From NCBI RefSeq assembly GCF_035918235.1, contig NZ_CP109485.1, forward strand, positions 9,207,001 to 9,271,000: a DNA stretch of 64,000 nt, given 5' to 3'. The notes beneath the pieces were generated by a model. The model ran no database searches and was not told where the DNA came from. It saw nothing but the letters and a program-made list of their open reading frames with translations. The stretch is from Streptomyces sp. NBC_01445. GTDB taxonomy: Bacteria; Actinomycetota; Actinomycetes; Streptomycetales; Streptomycetaceae. This document shows positions 1 to 6,431 of this stretch, piece by piece. Each line of letters begins with the position of its first letter. Within the stretch, counting starts at the first letter, position 1. Both the position numbers and the translations under genes were made by a program.

Positions 1-2
1 AC

Positions 3-77
3 ATCGCCCACCGCGGGTGGTACGTGTGGGTCTGCGGGGCTCAGTCAATGGCCCCTGAACTCACCCTCATCGCGTGA
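3..77 (+). CDS. possible 3' end of an upstream gene (partial)
   Basis: An open frame runs from the window edge to a TGA at 75-77 and would encode about 24 residues (IAHRGWYVWVCG... ). It has no recognisable motif and cannot be confirmed without upstream sequence. From 78 to 127 nothing is recognised. Confidence 0.2.
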   Translation: MAHRGWYVWVCGAQSMAPELTLIA

Positions 78-127
78 GAACTGGACGCAGCCGAACCCAT
101 CACAGCCAGTGATGACTCGAGCAGCAA

Positions 128-150
128 GCCCGGTCGTTTCACGACCGGGC
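128..150. terminator. hairpin terminator
   Basis: Perfect 10-bp stem GCCCGGTCGT / ACGACCGGGC with a TTC loop. It has no long T tract, which is usual for Streptomyces, and lies between any upstream gene and the oxidoreductase gene. Confidence 0.5.
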
Positions 151-175
151 AGTTGACGGAAGTGGAGGAGCGTGC

Positions 176-215
176 AGTGAAGTTCCGTGAAGTTCTTTGA
201 CGTTCAGTGAAGTTC
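176..215 (+). repeat. four phased 10-bp repeats upstream of the oxidoreductase
   Basis: Four consecutive decamers, AGTGAAGTTC, CGTGAAGTTC, TTTGACGTTC and AGTGAAGTTC, lie end to end with exact 10-bp periodicity, ending 19 bp before the start codon at 235. One helical turn per unit would place all copies on one DNA face, so they could be a regulator array; replication slippage is the alternative. Confidence 0.5.
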
Positions 216-234
216 AGTCTGTGAAGGGATCCTC

Positions 235-1440
235 ATGACGTTCTCCATCGGCATCGTCGGCGCCGGGCAGTTCTCCGGGCAGTTCGCCAAACTGTTCCGC
301 GCCCACCCGAGTGTCGGCGACATCCACGTCACGGACCTGCTGCCGGAGCGCGCCGAACAGCTCGTCGCCGCCGAGCGGCTCACCGGCACCTTCCCCTCGT
401 TCGACGCCATGCTGGAGTCCGACGCGGTCGACGCCGTGGCGGTCTTCACCCAGCGCTGGACCCACGGCCCGCTCGTCCTGAAGGCGCTGCGCGCCGGGAA
501 GCACGTGTACTCGGCGGTGCCGATGGCGATCACCGAGGACGAGATCGCCGCGATCATCGACGCCGTGCGCGACACGGGGCTGACGTACATGATGGGCGAG
601 ACCAGCCAGTACAACCCGGCGACGGTGCACGCCCGCAACCAGATCGCCGACGGTGCCTTCGGGCGGCTCTTCTACGCCGAGGGCGACTATGTCCACGACA
701 TGGACCTCGGTTTCTACGACGCCTACCGGTACAGCGGCGGCGACGACTGGAAGGCCACCGCCAGCTATCCGCCCCTGCTCTACCCGACGCACTCCGTCGG
801 CGGCGTGCTCGGCGCCTGGCAGACCCACGCCGTGAGCGTCTCCGCGATCGGTGTGCCCGACGAGCGCGGTGACGGGGTCTTCGACAAGGAGGTCAGCCAG
901 TTCGGCAACGACCTGTCGAACGCGACGGCGCTCTTCGAGGTCGCGGGCGGCGGCTCGTTCCGTACGAACGAGTTCCGCAGGGTCGGCTATCCGTCGCACA
1001 TCCGGGAATCGCGGTTCAGGTTCTTCGGCACGGACGCCAGCATGGAGCAGCTGGCCACGGTCAGCTTCTGGCAGGACAAAAAGGGGGTCCAGGACATCTC
1101 GGAGCTCCTGCAGCCCAAGCCGACCCTGCCGGCCGACGATCCCTCGCTCCAGCACATCGCGCCCGCGCTCAGGGACGCGTTCACCTCCGGTTCGGCGCCC
1201 GTGCACGACCGCGCCCGGTTGCCCCGGGAGTTCGACCACATGCCCAACGGCCACGAGGGAAGCCATCACTTCCTCGTCGACGACTTCGTCACCGCCGTCG
1301 CCACGAGGACTCTGCCGTCGGTGAACGCGTGGGTCGCCGCCCGCTACACCCTGCCCGGCATCGTCGCTCACGAGTCGGCGCTTCGAGGGGGTGCACGTCT
1401 GGACATCCCGGACTTCGGGGACGCTCCCAACTCCCTCTGA
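235..1440 (+). CDS. Gfo/Idh/MocA family oxidoreductase
   Basis: A 401-residue NAD(P)-dependent sugar/inositol-type oxidoreductase. The N-terminal Rossmann domain (about 1-125) opens with GIVGAGQF at 6-13; the C-terminal alpha/beta domain follows. The usual EKP motif after GKHV is replaced by SAVP (residues 93-96), so the lysine usually assigned to catalysis is absent; this may mark a non-canonical subfamily. The ATG at 235 follows GAAGGGATC. The gene stands alone, ending before an imperfect ACCAGGGG/CCCCTGGT inverted repeat at 1441-1486. Substrate cannot be inferred from the sequence. Confidence 0.85.
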   Translation: MTFSIGIVGAGQFSGQFAKLFRAHPSVGDIHVTDLLPERAEQLVAAERLTGTFPSFDAMLESDAVDAVAVFTQRWTHGPLVLKALRAGKHVYSAVPMAITEDEIAAIIDAVRDTGLTYMMGETSQYNPATVHARNQIADGAFGRLFYAEGDYVHDMDLGFYDAYRYSGGDDWKATASYPPLLYPTHSVGGVLGAWQTHAVSVSAIGVPDERGDGVFDKEVSQFGNDLSNATALFEVAGGGSFRTNEFRRVGYPSHIRESRFRFFGTDASMEQLATVSFWQDKKGVQDISELLQPKPTLPADDPSLQHIAPALRDAFTSGSAPVHDRARLPREFDHMPNGHEGSHHFLVDDFVTAVATRTLPSVNAWVAARYTLPGIVAHESALRGGARLDIPDFGDAPNSL

Positions 1441-1471
1441 ACCAGGGGTGCGCGAGATTAGGGGGAGGCGG

Positions 1472-1502
1472 TTGCGAGCCCCTGGTGCGTCAGGAGTAGG
1501 GT
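1472..1502 (+). promoter_or_regulatory. possible promoter of the LAETG surface protein
   Basis: TTGCGA (1472-1477) and TAGGGT (1497-1502) are separated by 19 bp, longer than ideal, ahead of a short leader and a strong GGAGGA site before the GTG at 1548. Inference only. Confidence 0.3.
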
Positions 1503-1547
1503 GCGCGCACTGTCAAACGGGGCGAACACATCGCGGAGGAAAATTCT

Positions 1548-2183
1548 GTGGTAGAGAACAAGAAGACGTGGCGGGCATCGGGCGCCCTCATAGCGGCCGC
1601 CACGGCAGGTGCGTTCGGCGTGGGGCTCTTCGCGAGCCCGGCGCAGGCGCACACCCCCGTGTGGGAGGTGACCTGCTCCCAGGTCAGCCTCGACCTGACC
1701 AACTACGGGTCGCGGTCCGACAACACGGTGACGGTCACGGTGGACGGAAAGGACCTGCTGCCCACCGAGAAGTTCCAGAACGACTTCCACAAGAAGCTGG
1801 AGCTGCCCGAGCACAGCAAGGAACTCACGGTCCGCCTGGTCGTGAAGGCCAGCGACGGTGACCAGTACTCGCGCGACGAGGAGAAGACGGCCCCGGTGTG
1901 CGAGGGCAGCACGCCCAAGCCGTCGGACACGCCGAAGCCGACGCCGACGCCGACGAAGCCCGCCGACTCGGCGACTCCGACGCCGAGCGAGAAGCCCAGC
2001 ACGGCGACCAGCTCCGCTGCCGCGGTGCCCTCGTCCAAGCCGAGCTCCGACTCGGGTGACCTCGCCGAGACGGGCTCGTCCAGCGCCACGCCGCTCATCG
2101 CCGGGGCAGCCGCCGTGGTGATCGTCGCGGGTGGCGGCCTCGTGTGGGCGACGCGCAAGCGCCGCAGCGCCGCTCAGGGCTGA
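1548..2183 (+). CDS. LAETG-anchored surface protein (sortase substrate)
   Basis: A 211-residue secreted protein. Residues 1 to about 34 are a signal peptide ending ASPAQA-H. A folded domain (35-120) with two cysteines is followed by a Pro/Thr/Ser-rich wall-spanning stretch (about 122-170), then LAETG, a hydrophobic helix and the basic tail TRKRRSAAQG. In Streptomyces LAxTG signals are substrates of class E sortases, so covalent attachment to peptidoglycan is expected. The GTG start at 1548 sits 7 nt after CGGAGGA. No sortase gene is in the window. The role of the folded domain is unknown. Confidence 0.85.
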   Translation: MVENKKTWRASGALIAAATAGAFGVGLFASPAQAHTPVWEVTCSQVSLDLTNYGSRSDNTVTVTVDGKDLLPTEKFQNDFHKKLELPEHSKELTVRLVVKASDGDQYSRDEEKTAPVCEGSTPKPSDTPKPTPTPTKPADSATPTPSEKPSTATSSAAAVPSSKPSSDSGDLAETGSSSATPLIAGAAAVVIVAGGGLVWATRKRRSAAQG

Positions 2184-2190
2184 GAAGATG

Positions 2191-2226
2191 TGCGGGGGCG
2201 GGCCGATCCTGGTCCGCCCCCGCACG
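2191..2226 (+). terminator. strong hairpin terminator
   Basis: Perfect 12-bp stem GTGCGGGGGCGG / CCGCCCCCGCAC with a 12-nt loop, starting 7 bp after the surface protein's stop codon. Confidence 0.75.
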
Positions 2227-2254
2227 CATGTCCGAGCACGGAGGTGAGGTGGCC

Positions 2255-2794
2255 ATGACGGCCGTCGGCGAGGGGCGCGCCCCGGAGGACCGGAGCGCTC
2301 TGGTCATCACCCTGCCCATGGCGAACCCGCTGCTCGAAGCGGCGGCGGAGGTCAACCCCGCGCTGGTGAGAAAGGGCCTGCCCGCCCATGTCTCGCTGCT
2401 CTACCCGTTCCTGCCCGCGGCGGAGCTGACGGCAGACGTCGACGCCGGGGTGCGCGACCTCGCGGCATCGCTGCCGGCGGTCGAGACGGATCTCAAGGAC
2501 TTCGTGGTGGCGCCGCGCTTCGTCGCCGTGCCCGTGCCCGCGCTGCAGGCCGTGGCTGATGCGTTCTGCGCACGCTGGCCGCACATCGCGCCGTACGGCG
2601 GCCGGTTCGGGGAGCGTCCCGAGCCGCATGTCACGCTGGCGACGGGGGCCACGGACGAGGAGGCGGAGCTCGTGCGGGACCGGGTGCGGCCGCTGCTCCC
2701 GCTGCGCGTGGCGGCCTGGCGGGTCGATCTGGTGGTCCGTACCGACCGGGACTGGCGGCTGCGCCTCACGGCGCCGTTCGCCGCCAGCCCCTGA
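2255..2794 (+). CDS. 2'-5' RNA ligase / 2H phosphoesterase family protein
   Basis: A 179-residue protein with the two HxT/S motifs that define the 2H phosphoesterase superfamily: HVSLLYPF in the first half and HVTLATGA in the second. Members act on cyclic phosphates or 2'-5' linkages in RNA and nucleotides; which substrate applies here cannot be told. The ATG at 2255 was chosen because GGAGGTGAG ends a few bases before it; the frame stays open upstream and another ATG lies at 2228. It is convergent with the next gene, 4 bp apart. Confidence 0.75.
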   Translation: MTAVGEGRAPEDRSALVITLPMANPLLEAAAEVNPALVRKGLPAHVSLLYPFLPAAELTADVDAGVRDLAASLPAVETDLKDFVVAPRFVAVPVPALQAVADAFCARWPHIAPYGGRFGERPEPHVTLATGATDEEAELVRDRVRPLLPLRVAAWRVDLVVRTDRDWRLRLTAPFAASP

Positions 2795-2798
2795 ACGA

Positions 2799-3107
2799 CT
2801 ACTGCTGGTACGGGTTCTGGCCGAGCGGCTGGCCCGGCTGCTGCTGGCCCTGGGCCGGGTAACCGGCGGGCGCGGCGGCCTGCGCGAGCAGCGCCTCCGC
2901 CTGCTCCTTGGCGAGGTGGTGCTCGATCCCGCAGAACGTGCACTGCGAGCGGTACTTGGTCGAGATGGGGAACAGCGGCACGAAGAACAGCGTGAACTTC
3001 GTGACGTACTTGCGCAGCGCGTGCGCCGCGGGATTCCCGCAATTGCCACAGACGAACGTGAGCATCGCGAGCTGGTACAGATATCCCCGCGTACCGAAAA
3101 TGATCAT
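2799..3107 (-). CDS. small zinc-ribbon protein
   Basis: A 102-residue protein beginning MIIFGTRGYLYQLAMLTFVCG. Two CxxC pairs (VCGNCGNPAAH and QCTFCGIEHH) can form one zinc site; between them lies a hydrophobic stretch (FTLFFVPLFPIS) that may bind a membrane. The tail is Gln/Pro/Gly-rich. This matches a zinc-ribbon family common in actinobacteria with no defined function. The ATG at 3107 follows GGAGGGGCC on the minus strand; an open extension further upstream has poor coding character. Confidence 0.75.
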   Translation of the reverse strand: MIIFGTRGYLYQLAMLTFVCGNCGNPAAHALRKYVTKFTLFFVPLFPISTKYRSQCTFCGIEHHLAKEQAEALLAQAAAPAGYPAQGQQQPGQPLGQNPYQQ

Positions 3108-3204
3108 TGTTGGCCCCTCCCGACCGGCGGCCCGCCGGCACATGAGCGGCGGTATGGCGCCATCGTAAAGGGAGCATGCCGAGGCCGGTCGGGCGCAGTG
3201 GTCC

Positions 3205-3609
3205 TCAGGAGGCGTCGAGGTCCAGGGCCTTCGCCATCGCCTCCATCGCGGCCACCTGGTCCCTGATGGGAACCTCCGCCAGATTGAGGTCACCCCACTG
3301 GATCTCGTCCGCACCCAGCTCCACGCACCGCTCACGTTCCTCACGCGCGCCGTCGACCAGTGTGGCCACCGGGTCGGGTGTGTCCTGGGAGACCGCGAGG
3401 ATCCGGATCACCACGGGACCGGCACCGCCGGCTTCCCGGTACCAGCCGATCTGGGTACGGGCGGTGTCCCAGTCCTGGGGGAACGCCACGGTGACGAACC
3501 CCGCGCCGAGCCGGGCCGCCCGCTCCACGGCAGAACGCGCGCCCGCCCCGATGACCAGGGAGAGCGGGCCGTTCACCGGCTTGGGCCCGACGGTCGACAG
3601 CGGGATCCG
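3205..3609 (-). pseudogene. 3' part of a disrupted LLM-class (luciferase-like) oxidoreductase
   Basis: This is the C-terminal 134 codons of the gene whose first part lies at 5532-6014. It reads RIPLSTVGPKPVNG PLSL and continues through a TIM-barrel-like C-terminus to the TGA at 3205-3207. Joining codon 161 of the N-terminal part (GKFY) directly to this fragment gives a continuous 295-residue protein with no frame change, a normal length for an F420- or FMN-dependent luciferase-family oxidoreductase. The GTG at 3576 inside the fragment is unlikely to be a real start. The break is caused by the insertion element described next. Confidence 0.85.
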
Positions 3610-3760
3610 TTGAAGTGCTCTCCTCCCTTCGCAGGCTCAGGAAGGAGATTCCTGCTTACCTTGCGGCAGCGGGCTTGACGCCACGGGTGCGCCTGACGAC
3701 TGCCCTCCCGGCAGCCGGGATCGCCACGAGGCCGATCCGGTACAGGTGCAAGACGTTCCG
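3610..3760 (-). ncRNA. predicted omega RNA (reRNA) of TnpB, 3' part
   Basis: In IS605 elements the TnpB guide RNA is made from the tnpB 3' end and the right end, and its guide is the flanking DNA. By that rule the scaffold ends at 3610 and the guide here would begin CGGATCCCGCTGTCGACC (minus strand, 3609 downward). The upstream boundary at 3760 is a guess; only the 3' end follows from the element boundary. Confidence 0.45.
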
Positions 3761-4975
3761 GGCCGCGTTCCAGTCGGCATTCGCCGACCATCCGCAGTCC
3801 GGGTTCTTGCATACGAACGTGGCCTGGTCTTCCCGGCTGCCGGGCGTGATGAATCCGCACGCGGAGCAGCGCAGGGAGGTGTTCGGGGCGGGAACCTTGA
3901 CCAGGGTGCCACCGTTGCGGGCAGTTTTGTACGTCAGCATCGTCACGGTGCGACCCCACGCCTCCTGGCTGATGGAACGGTTCAGGCCGGACTTCTGCGC
4001 GACGTTCCTCCCCGGGTTCTCGATGGTTCCCTTGGCGGACTTGACCATGTTCGTGATCTGCAACTGCTCCACCACGACCGTGCCGTACTGCTCGGCGATG
4101 GCGGTGGTGGTCTTGTGCTGCCAGTCGATTGCTCGGCGCGTGGCTCTTGCGCGGAGCTGCTTGATCTGGTCGTAGGTGGCGTGCAGCCGGTTGGAGCTGC
4201 GCTCTTTCGGCTTGCGGAAGGACTTGCGGTGCGCGGCGCGCTGTTCCAGGCGGAGCAGTTTGGCTTTCTCGTCCGGGTTCAGCCACTTGTCCCGGTCGGC
4301 GGTGCCGTCCGGGAGCCGGGGCGGCCGTCCGTGGTCCTGGTGGCTGCCGTCGGACAGCGCGAGGGGCAGGTTCACCCCGGCGTCGATGCCGACCTCCAGT
4401 CCGGTGTGCGGTTCGGGCTTGACCTCAAGAGTCTGGACGCGGAAGGCGATGTGCCAGCCGAGTCCGTCTTTGACCAGCCGTGCCCCGGTGATCCGGTTCT
4501 CCTTGTTGGCGTGCTTGCCGACCGGGAGATCCTTGGTCCAGCGGAAGCGGACGCGGCCCACCTTGGGGATGTTGACCATGCCCCACCGGCGGTGCACCCG
4601 CTTGATCTGCAAGTCCCGGCCCTGCGGGATGTCCACCGACAATGCCGTGCGGAAGCGGGCCTTGAAGTTCGGCTCGTCCGCACGCCCGTCCCAGCAGTTC
4701 CGCCACGCCTGGAAGTACGTCTTGAGGACCGCCTGCGCGGCCTGCGCGGGCAGCACCGCGTACCAGTCGATCTCCTTGCGGGCCTGCCGCAGCGTCTGAT
4801 CCATGCGGGTCGCAGAGCGCTGACACTTCGGCGTCATCCGCCACAGGTCGTGGAGCTGATTCCACATCGCGCGTGCCGCGTGCGCCTGGTCATCCATGAG
4901 CCGGACCTGTGCAGGCGTCAGCCCCAGCCGGGCGCGATGCCCCAACTGCCGCTTCTCCCACACGAGTTCGCCCAT
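3656..4975 (-). CDS. tnpB: TnpB RNA-guided endonuclease of the IS605-family element
   Basis: A 439-residue TnpB, the ancestor-type protein of Cas12 nucleases. The split RuvC residues are all visible: D198 in VGIDAGVN, E303 in VVVEQLQ and D401 in ADWNAARN. A zinc ribbon has C370, C373, C389 and C394 (CSACG ... CKNPDCG). The protein therefore looks intact and potentially active. I prefer the ATG at 4975, which has AGGGTGA upstream, over the GTG at 4984 inside that site. It is divergent from tnpA with 26 bp between starts. TnpB is not needed for transposition itself; family members cut the empty site and help retain the element. Confidence 0.9.
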   Translation of the reverse strand: MGELVWEKRQLGHRARLGLTPAQVRLMDDQAHAARAMWNQLHDLWRMTPKCQRSATRMDQTLRQARKEIDWYAVLPAQAAQAVLKTYFQAWRNCWDGRADEPNFKARFRTALSVDIPQGRDLQIKRVHRRWGMVNIPKVGRVRFRWTKDLPVGKHANKENRITGARLVKDGLGWHIAFRVQTLEVKPEPHTGLEVGIDAGVNLPLALSDGSHQDHGRPPRLPDGTADRDKWLNPDEKAKLLRLEQRAAHRKSFRKPKERSSNRLHATYDQIKQLRARATRRAIDWQHKTTTAIAEQYGTVVVEQLQITNMVKSAKGTIENPGRNVAQKSGLNRSISQEAWGRTVTMLTYKTARNGGTLVKVPAPNTSLRCSACGFITPGSREDQATFVCKNPDCGWSANADWNAARNVLHLYRIGLVAIPAAGRAVVRRTRGVKPAAAR

Positions 4976-5001
4976 GACAATCACCCTACTACAGTTGGCT
5001 T

Positions 5002-5433
5002 ATGTCACCACGATGGAACCCGAATCCTGACGTACGCACCGGCCGTCACGTCGTCTACAACCTTCACGTCCACTTGGTATTCGTCACCAAGTATCGGCGT
5101 AAGGCATTCACCGACGCCATGCTGACGCGCACCGAGGAGATCATGCGCGACGTCTGCACCGACTTCGAGGCCGAACTCAAGCAGTTCAACGGCGAGCAGG
5201 ACCATGTGCATCTGCTCGTGCACTATCCGCCCAAGGTCCAGCTCTCCAAACTGGTCAACTCCCTCAAGGGCGTCAGCTCCCGCAGGCTTCGCCAGGAATA
5301 CGACAGCCACGTCCGCCGCTACCTGTGGGGCGGACACTTCTGGTCCGGCTCCTACTTCGCCGGATCCTGCGGCGGCGCACCGCTGACCGTCGTCAAGCAG
5401 TACATCGAAAACCAGCAGCGCCCCACCGGCTGA
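5002..5433 (+). CDS. tnpA: TnpA, IS200-type Y1 HUH transposase
   Basis: A 143-residue single-strand DNA transposase of usual length. The HUH metal-binding motif is DHVHLLV (H68, H70) and the catalytic tyrosine is Y134 in VVKQYIENQ. Family members cut and rejoin the two single-stranded ends using the subterminal hairpins. A stem at 5447-5468 (GACCCG/CGGGTC) just after the stop may end transcription. All key residues are present, so the element may still be mobile. Confidence 0.92.
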   Translation: MSPRWNPNPDVRTGRHVVYNLHVHLVFVTKYRRKAFTDAMLTRTEEIMRDVCTDFEAELKQFNGEQDHVHLLVHYPPKVQLSKLVNSLKGVSSRRLRQEYDSHVRRYLWGGHFWSGSYFAGSCGGAPLTVVKQYIENQQRPTG

Positions 5434-5495
5434 GGACAACACTGCGGACCCGTGCGAACGCGCGGGTCAGAGCAGCCCTGAGATGGCCTTCACCC

Positions 5496-5511
5496 CCGCC
5501 GTAAACGGCGG
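5496..5511. repeat. subterminal hairpin of the tnpA-side end
   Basis: CCGCCG-TAAA-CGGCGG, a perfect 6-bp stem 20 bp inside the element end. In IS200/IS605 systems TnpA recognises such hairpins. The second element (26973-28349) has a similar one at 28321-28336. Confidence 0.7.
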
Positions 5512-5531
5512 AGCACTGGCCAAGATCAAAG

Positions 5532-6014
5532 GTAGAACTTCCCCTCGTACTCCACCGGGTCCGGACCCCAGCAGGCCCGCATCGCGGCGATGTGCTCCTC
5601 GAAGCCCGCGCCCCGGCGACCGGCCGGCACCCCGGTGGCCGTGAACTCCTCCGGCAGCCAGCCCTGCCCGATCCCCACGTCGAGCCGCCCGCCGGAGAGC
5701 CGGTCGAGGGTGGCGAGCCGCCGGGCCAGGATCAGCGGCGGCTGGAACAGCGCGTTGACGATGCCCGTCGCCAGCCTGATCCGGCTCGTGTGCGCCGCGG
5801 CCCAGGTCAGCGTCTCCAGGGGATCCCACACGTACGCCTCGGGCAGCCGCGCCTCGTTGCGCCAGTCGGGTCCGGCGGGGAGCAGCAGCCGCTCGGACAG
5901 GGACACGCTGTCGAACCCGAACCGCTCGGCGGCCCGCGCCACTTCGGCGATGGCCTCGGGGCCTGCGTACGGTCCGTAGCTCGGCAGGCTGAAGCCGATG
6001 CGGGGGATGTTCAT
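5532..6014 (-). pseudogene. 5' part of a disrupted LLM-class (luciferase-like) oxidoreductase
   Basis: Codons 1-161 of the gene interrupted by the IS605-type element. The fragment begins MNIPRIGFSLPSYGPYAG at an ATG (6014) preceded by GAGGAGAG. It shows family-typical stretches (RLATGIVNALF, RRLATLDRLSGGRLDVGIGQGW) and ends EGKFY before entering the element, where it meets a stop after one codon. LLM enzymes are mostly F420H2- or FMNH2-dependent oxidoreductases. It is divergent from the peptide/PaaK/GxGD cassette, so it might once have shared control with it. Confidence 0.85.
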
Positions 6015-6161
6015 CGGGAGCTCTCCTCGGTCGGGGGTGCTGCTCCGTGTATGACCGTGAGCGGCGCCGGAACTCATCGCGTGAACGCGGAGCGGCGGGA
6101 CGCGGGACGATCTCGTCCGATTGCATGTTTCGGTGCGGACAATGGATCGCTGGATGTGTTC

Positions 6162-6190
6162 TTGACAGGAGAGTTTGCCGCAATGAGCAT
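6162..6190 (+). promoter_or_regulatory. candidate promoter of the small-peptide cassette
   Basis: A perfect TTGACA at 6162-6167 is followed 17 bp later by GAGCAT (6185-6190), a weak -10. It would place transcription start roughly 50 bp before the peptide's ATG. The consensus -35 next to a poor -10 suggests an activator or alternative sigma factor. Confidence 0.4.
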
Positions 6191-6245
6191 CGTTGTGCTT
6201 TCACCAGCCGGTGAAGGTCATCCGAACGATGGAGGGGGTTTTCGA

Positions 6246-6332
6246 ATGTCCGCGATCGTTTCCACGCTCAAGCACACCAAGTACGTCATGGGTTCGCTGG
6301 CGGCGGTGCTCTTCACCAACTGTCCCAGCTGA
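6246..6332 (+). CDS. 28-residue hydrophobic peptide, candidate precursor
   Basis: A short gene with a very strong site, GGAGGGGG at 6231-6238, 7 nt before ATG. The peptide starts MSAIVSTLKHTKY, continues as a hydrophobic segment (VMGSLAAVLF) and ends TNCPS. In my count 23 of the 26 codons between start and stop, Met excluded, end in G or C, the local coding bias. The in-frame extension back to an ATG at 6183 has only about 7 of 20, so the short form is preferred. It could be a signal, lipopeptide or RiPP-like precursor: a basic N-terminal half, one short membrane segment and a single C-terminal cysteine. The next genes encode an adenylate-forming enzyme and an intramembrane-protease-like protein. 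I recognise no named family. Confidence 0.7.
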   Translation: MSAIVSTLKHTKYVMGSLAAVLFTNCPS

Positions 6333-6338
6333 CGCGGC

Positions 6339-6372
6339 GACGGGGCGGGCGGCGACGGCCGCCCGCCCCGTC
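6339..6372 (+). terminator. 15-bp hairpin between peptide gene and ligase gene
   Basis: A perfect stem, GACGGGGCGGGCGGC / GCCGCCCGCCCCGTC, with a GACG loop, starting 6 bp after the peptide's stop and 60 bp before the ligase's start. No promoter is obvious after it. It would give abundant short peptide mRNA with limited read-through to the enzymes, an arrangement typical of precursor-peptide operons. Confidence 0.8.
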
Positions 6373-6431
6373 TCTTCGCTGCGTTTCAGGGGGGTCACGG
6401 TGCGCGATGTGTCGGAGGCGGGGGAGGAACT

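Larger units (their letters stand above)
3610..5531. mobile_element. IS200/IS605-family element with divergent tnpA and tnpB
   Basis: A 1922-bp element whose removal restores an interrupted oxidoreductase frame. On the minus strand the left flank ends TTCTAC and the element begins CTTTGATCTT; the right end finishes CACTTCAA and the flank resumes CGGATCCCG. One C is ambiguous at the junction. As expected for this family there is no target duplication and no terminal inverted repeat, but each end has a subterminal hairpin: CCGCCG-TAAA-CGGCGG at 5496-5511 (tnpA side) and CAGGAA-GGAGA-TTCCTG at 3638-3654 (tnpB side). Confidence 0.9.

Noticed and set aside
3205..3576. Independent 123-residue gene starting at GTG 3576
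   Set aside because: It is the C-terminal fragment of the interrupted LLM oxidoreductase; no ribosome site or complete domain.
6183..6332. Longer 49-residue version of the small peptide from ATG 6183
   Set aside because: The extra 20 codons have low third-position GC (about 7 of 20 by my count) and contain the strong GGAGGGGG site that fits ATG 6246. It cannot be fully excluded, since GGAGAG precedes 6183.
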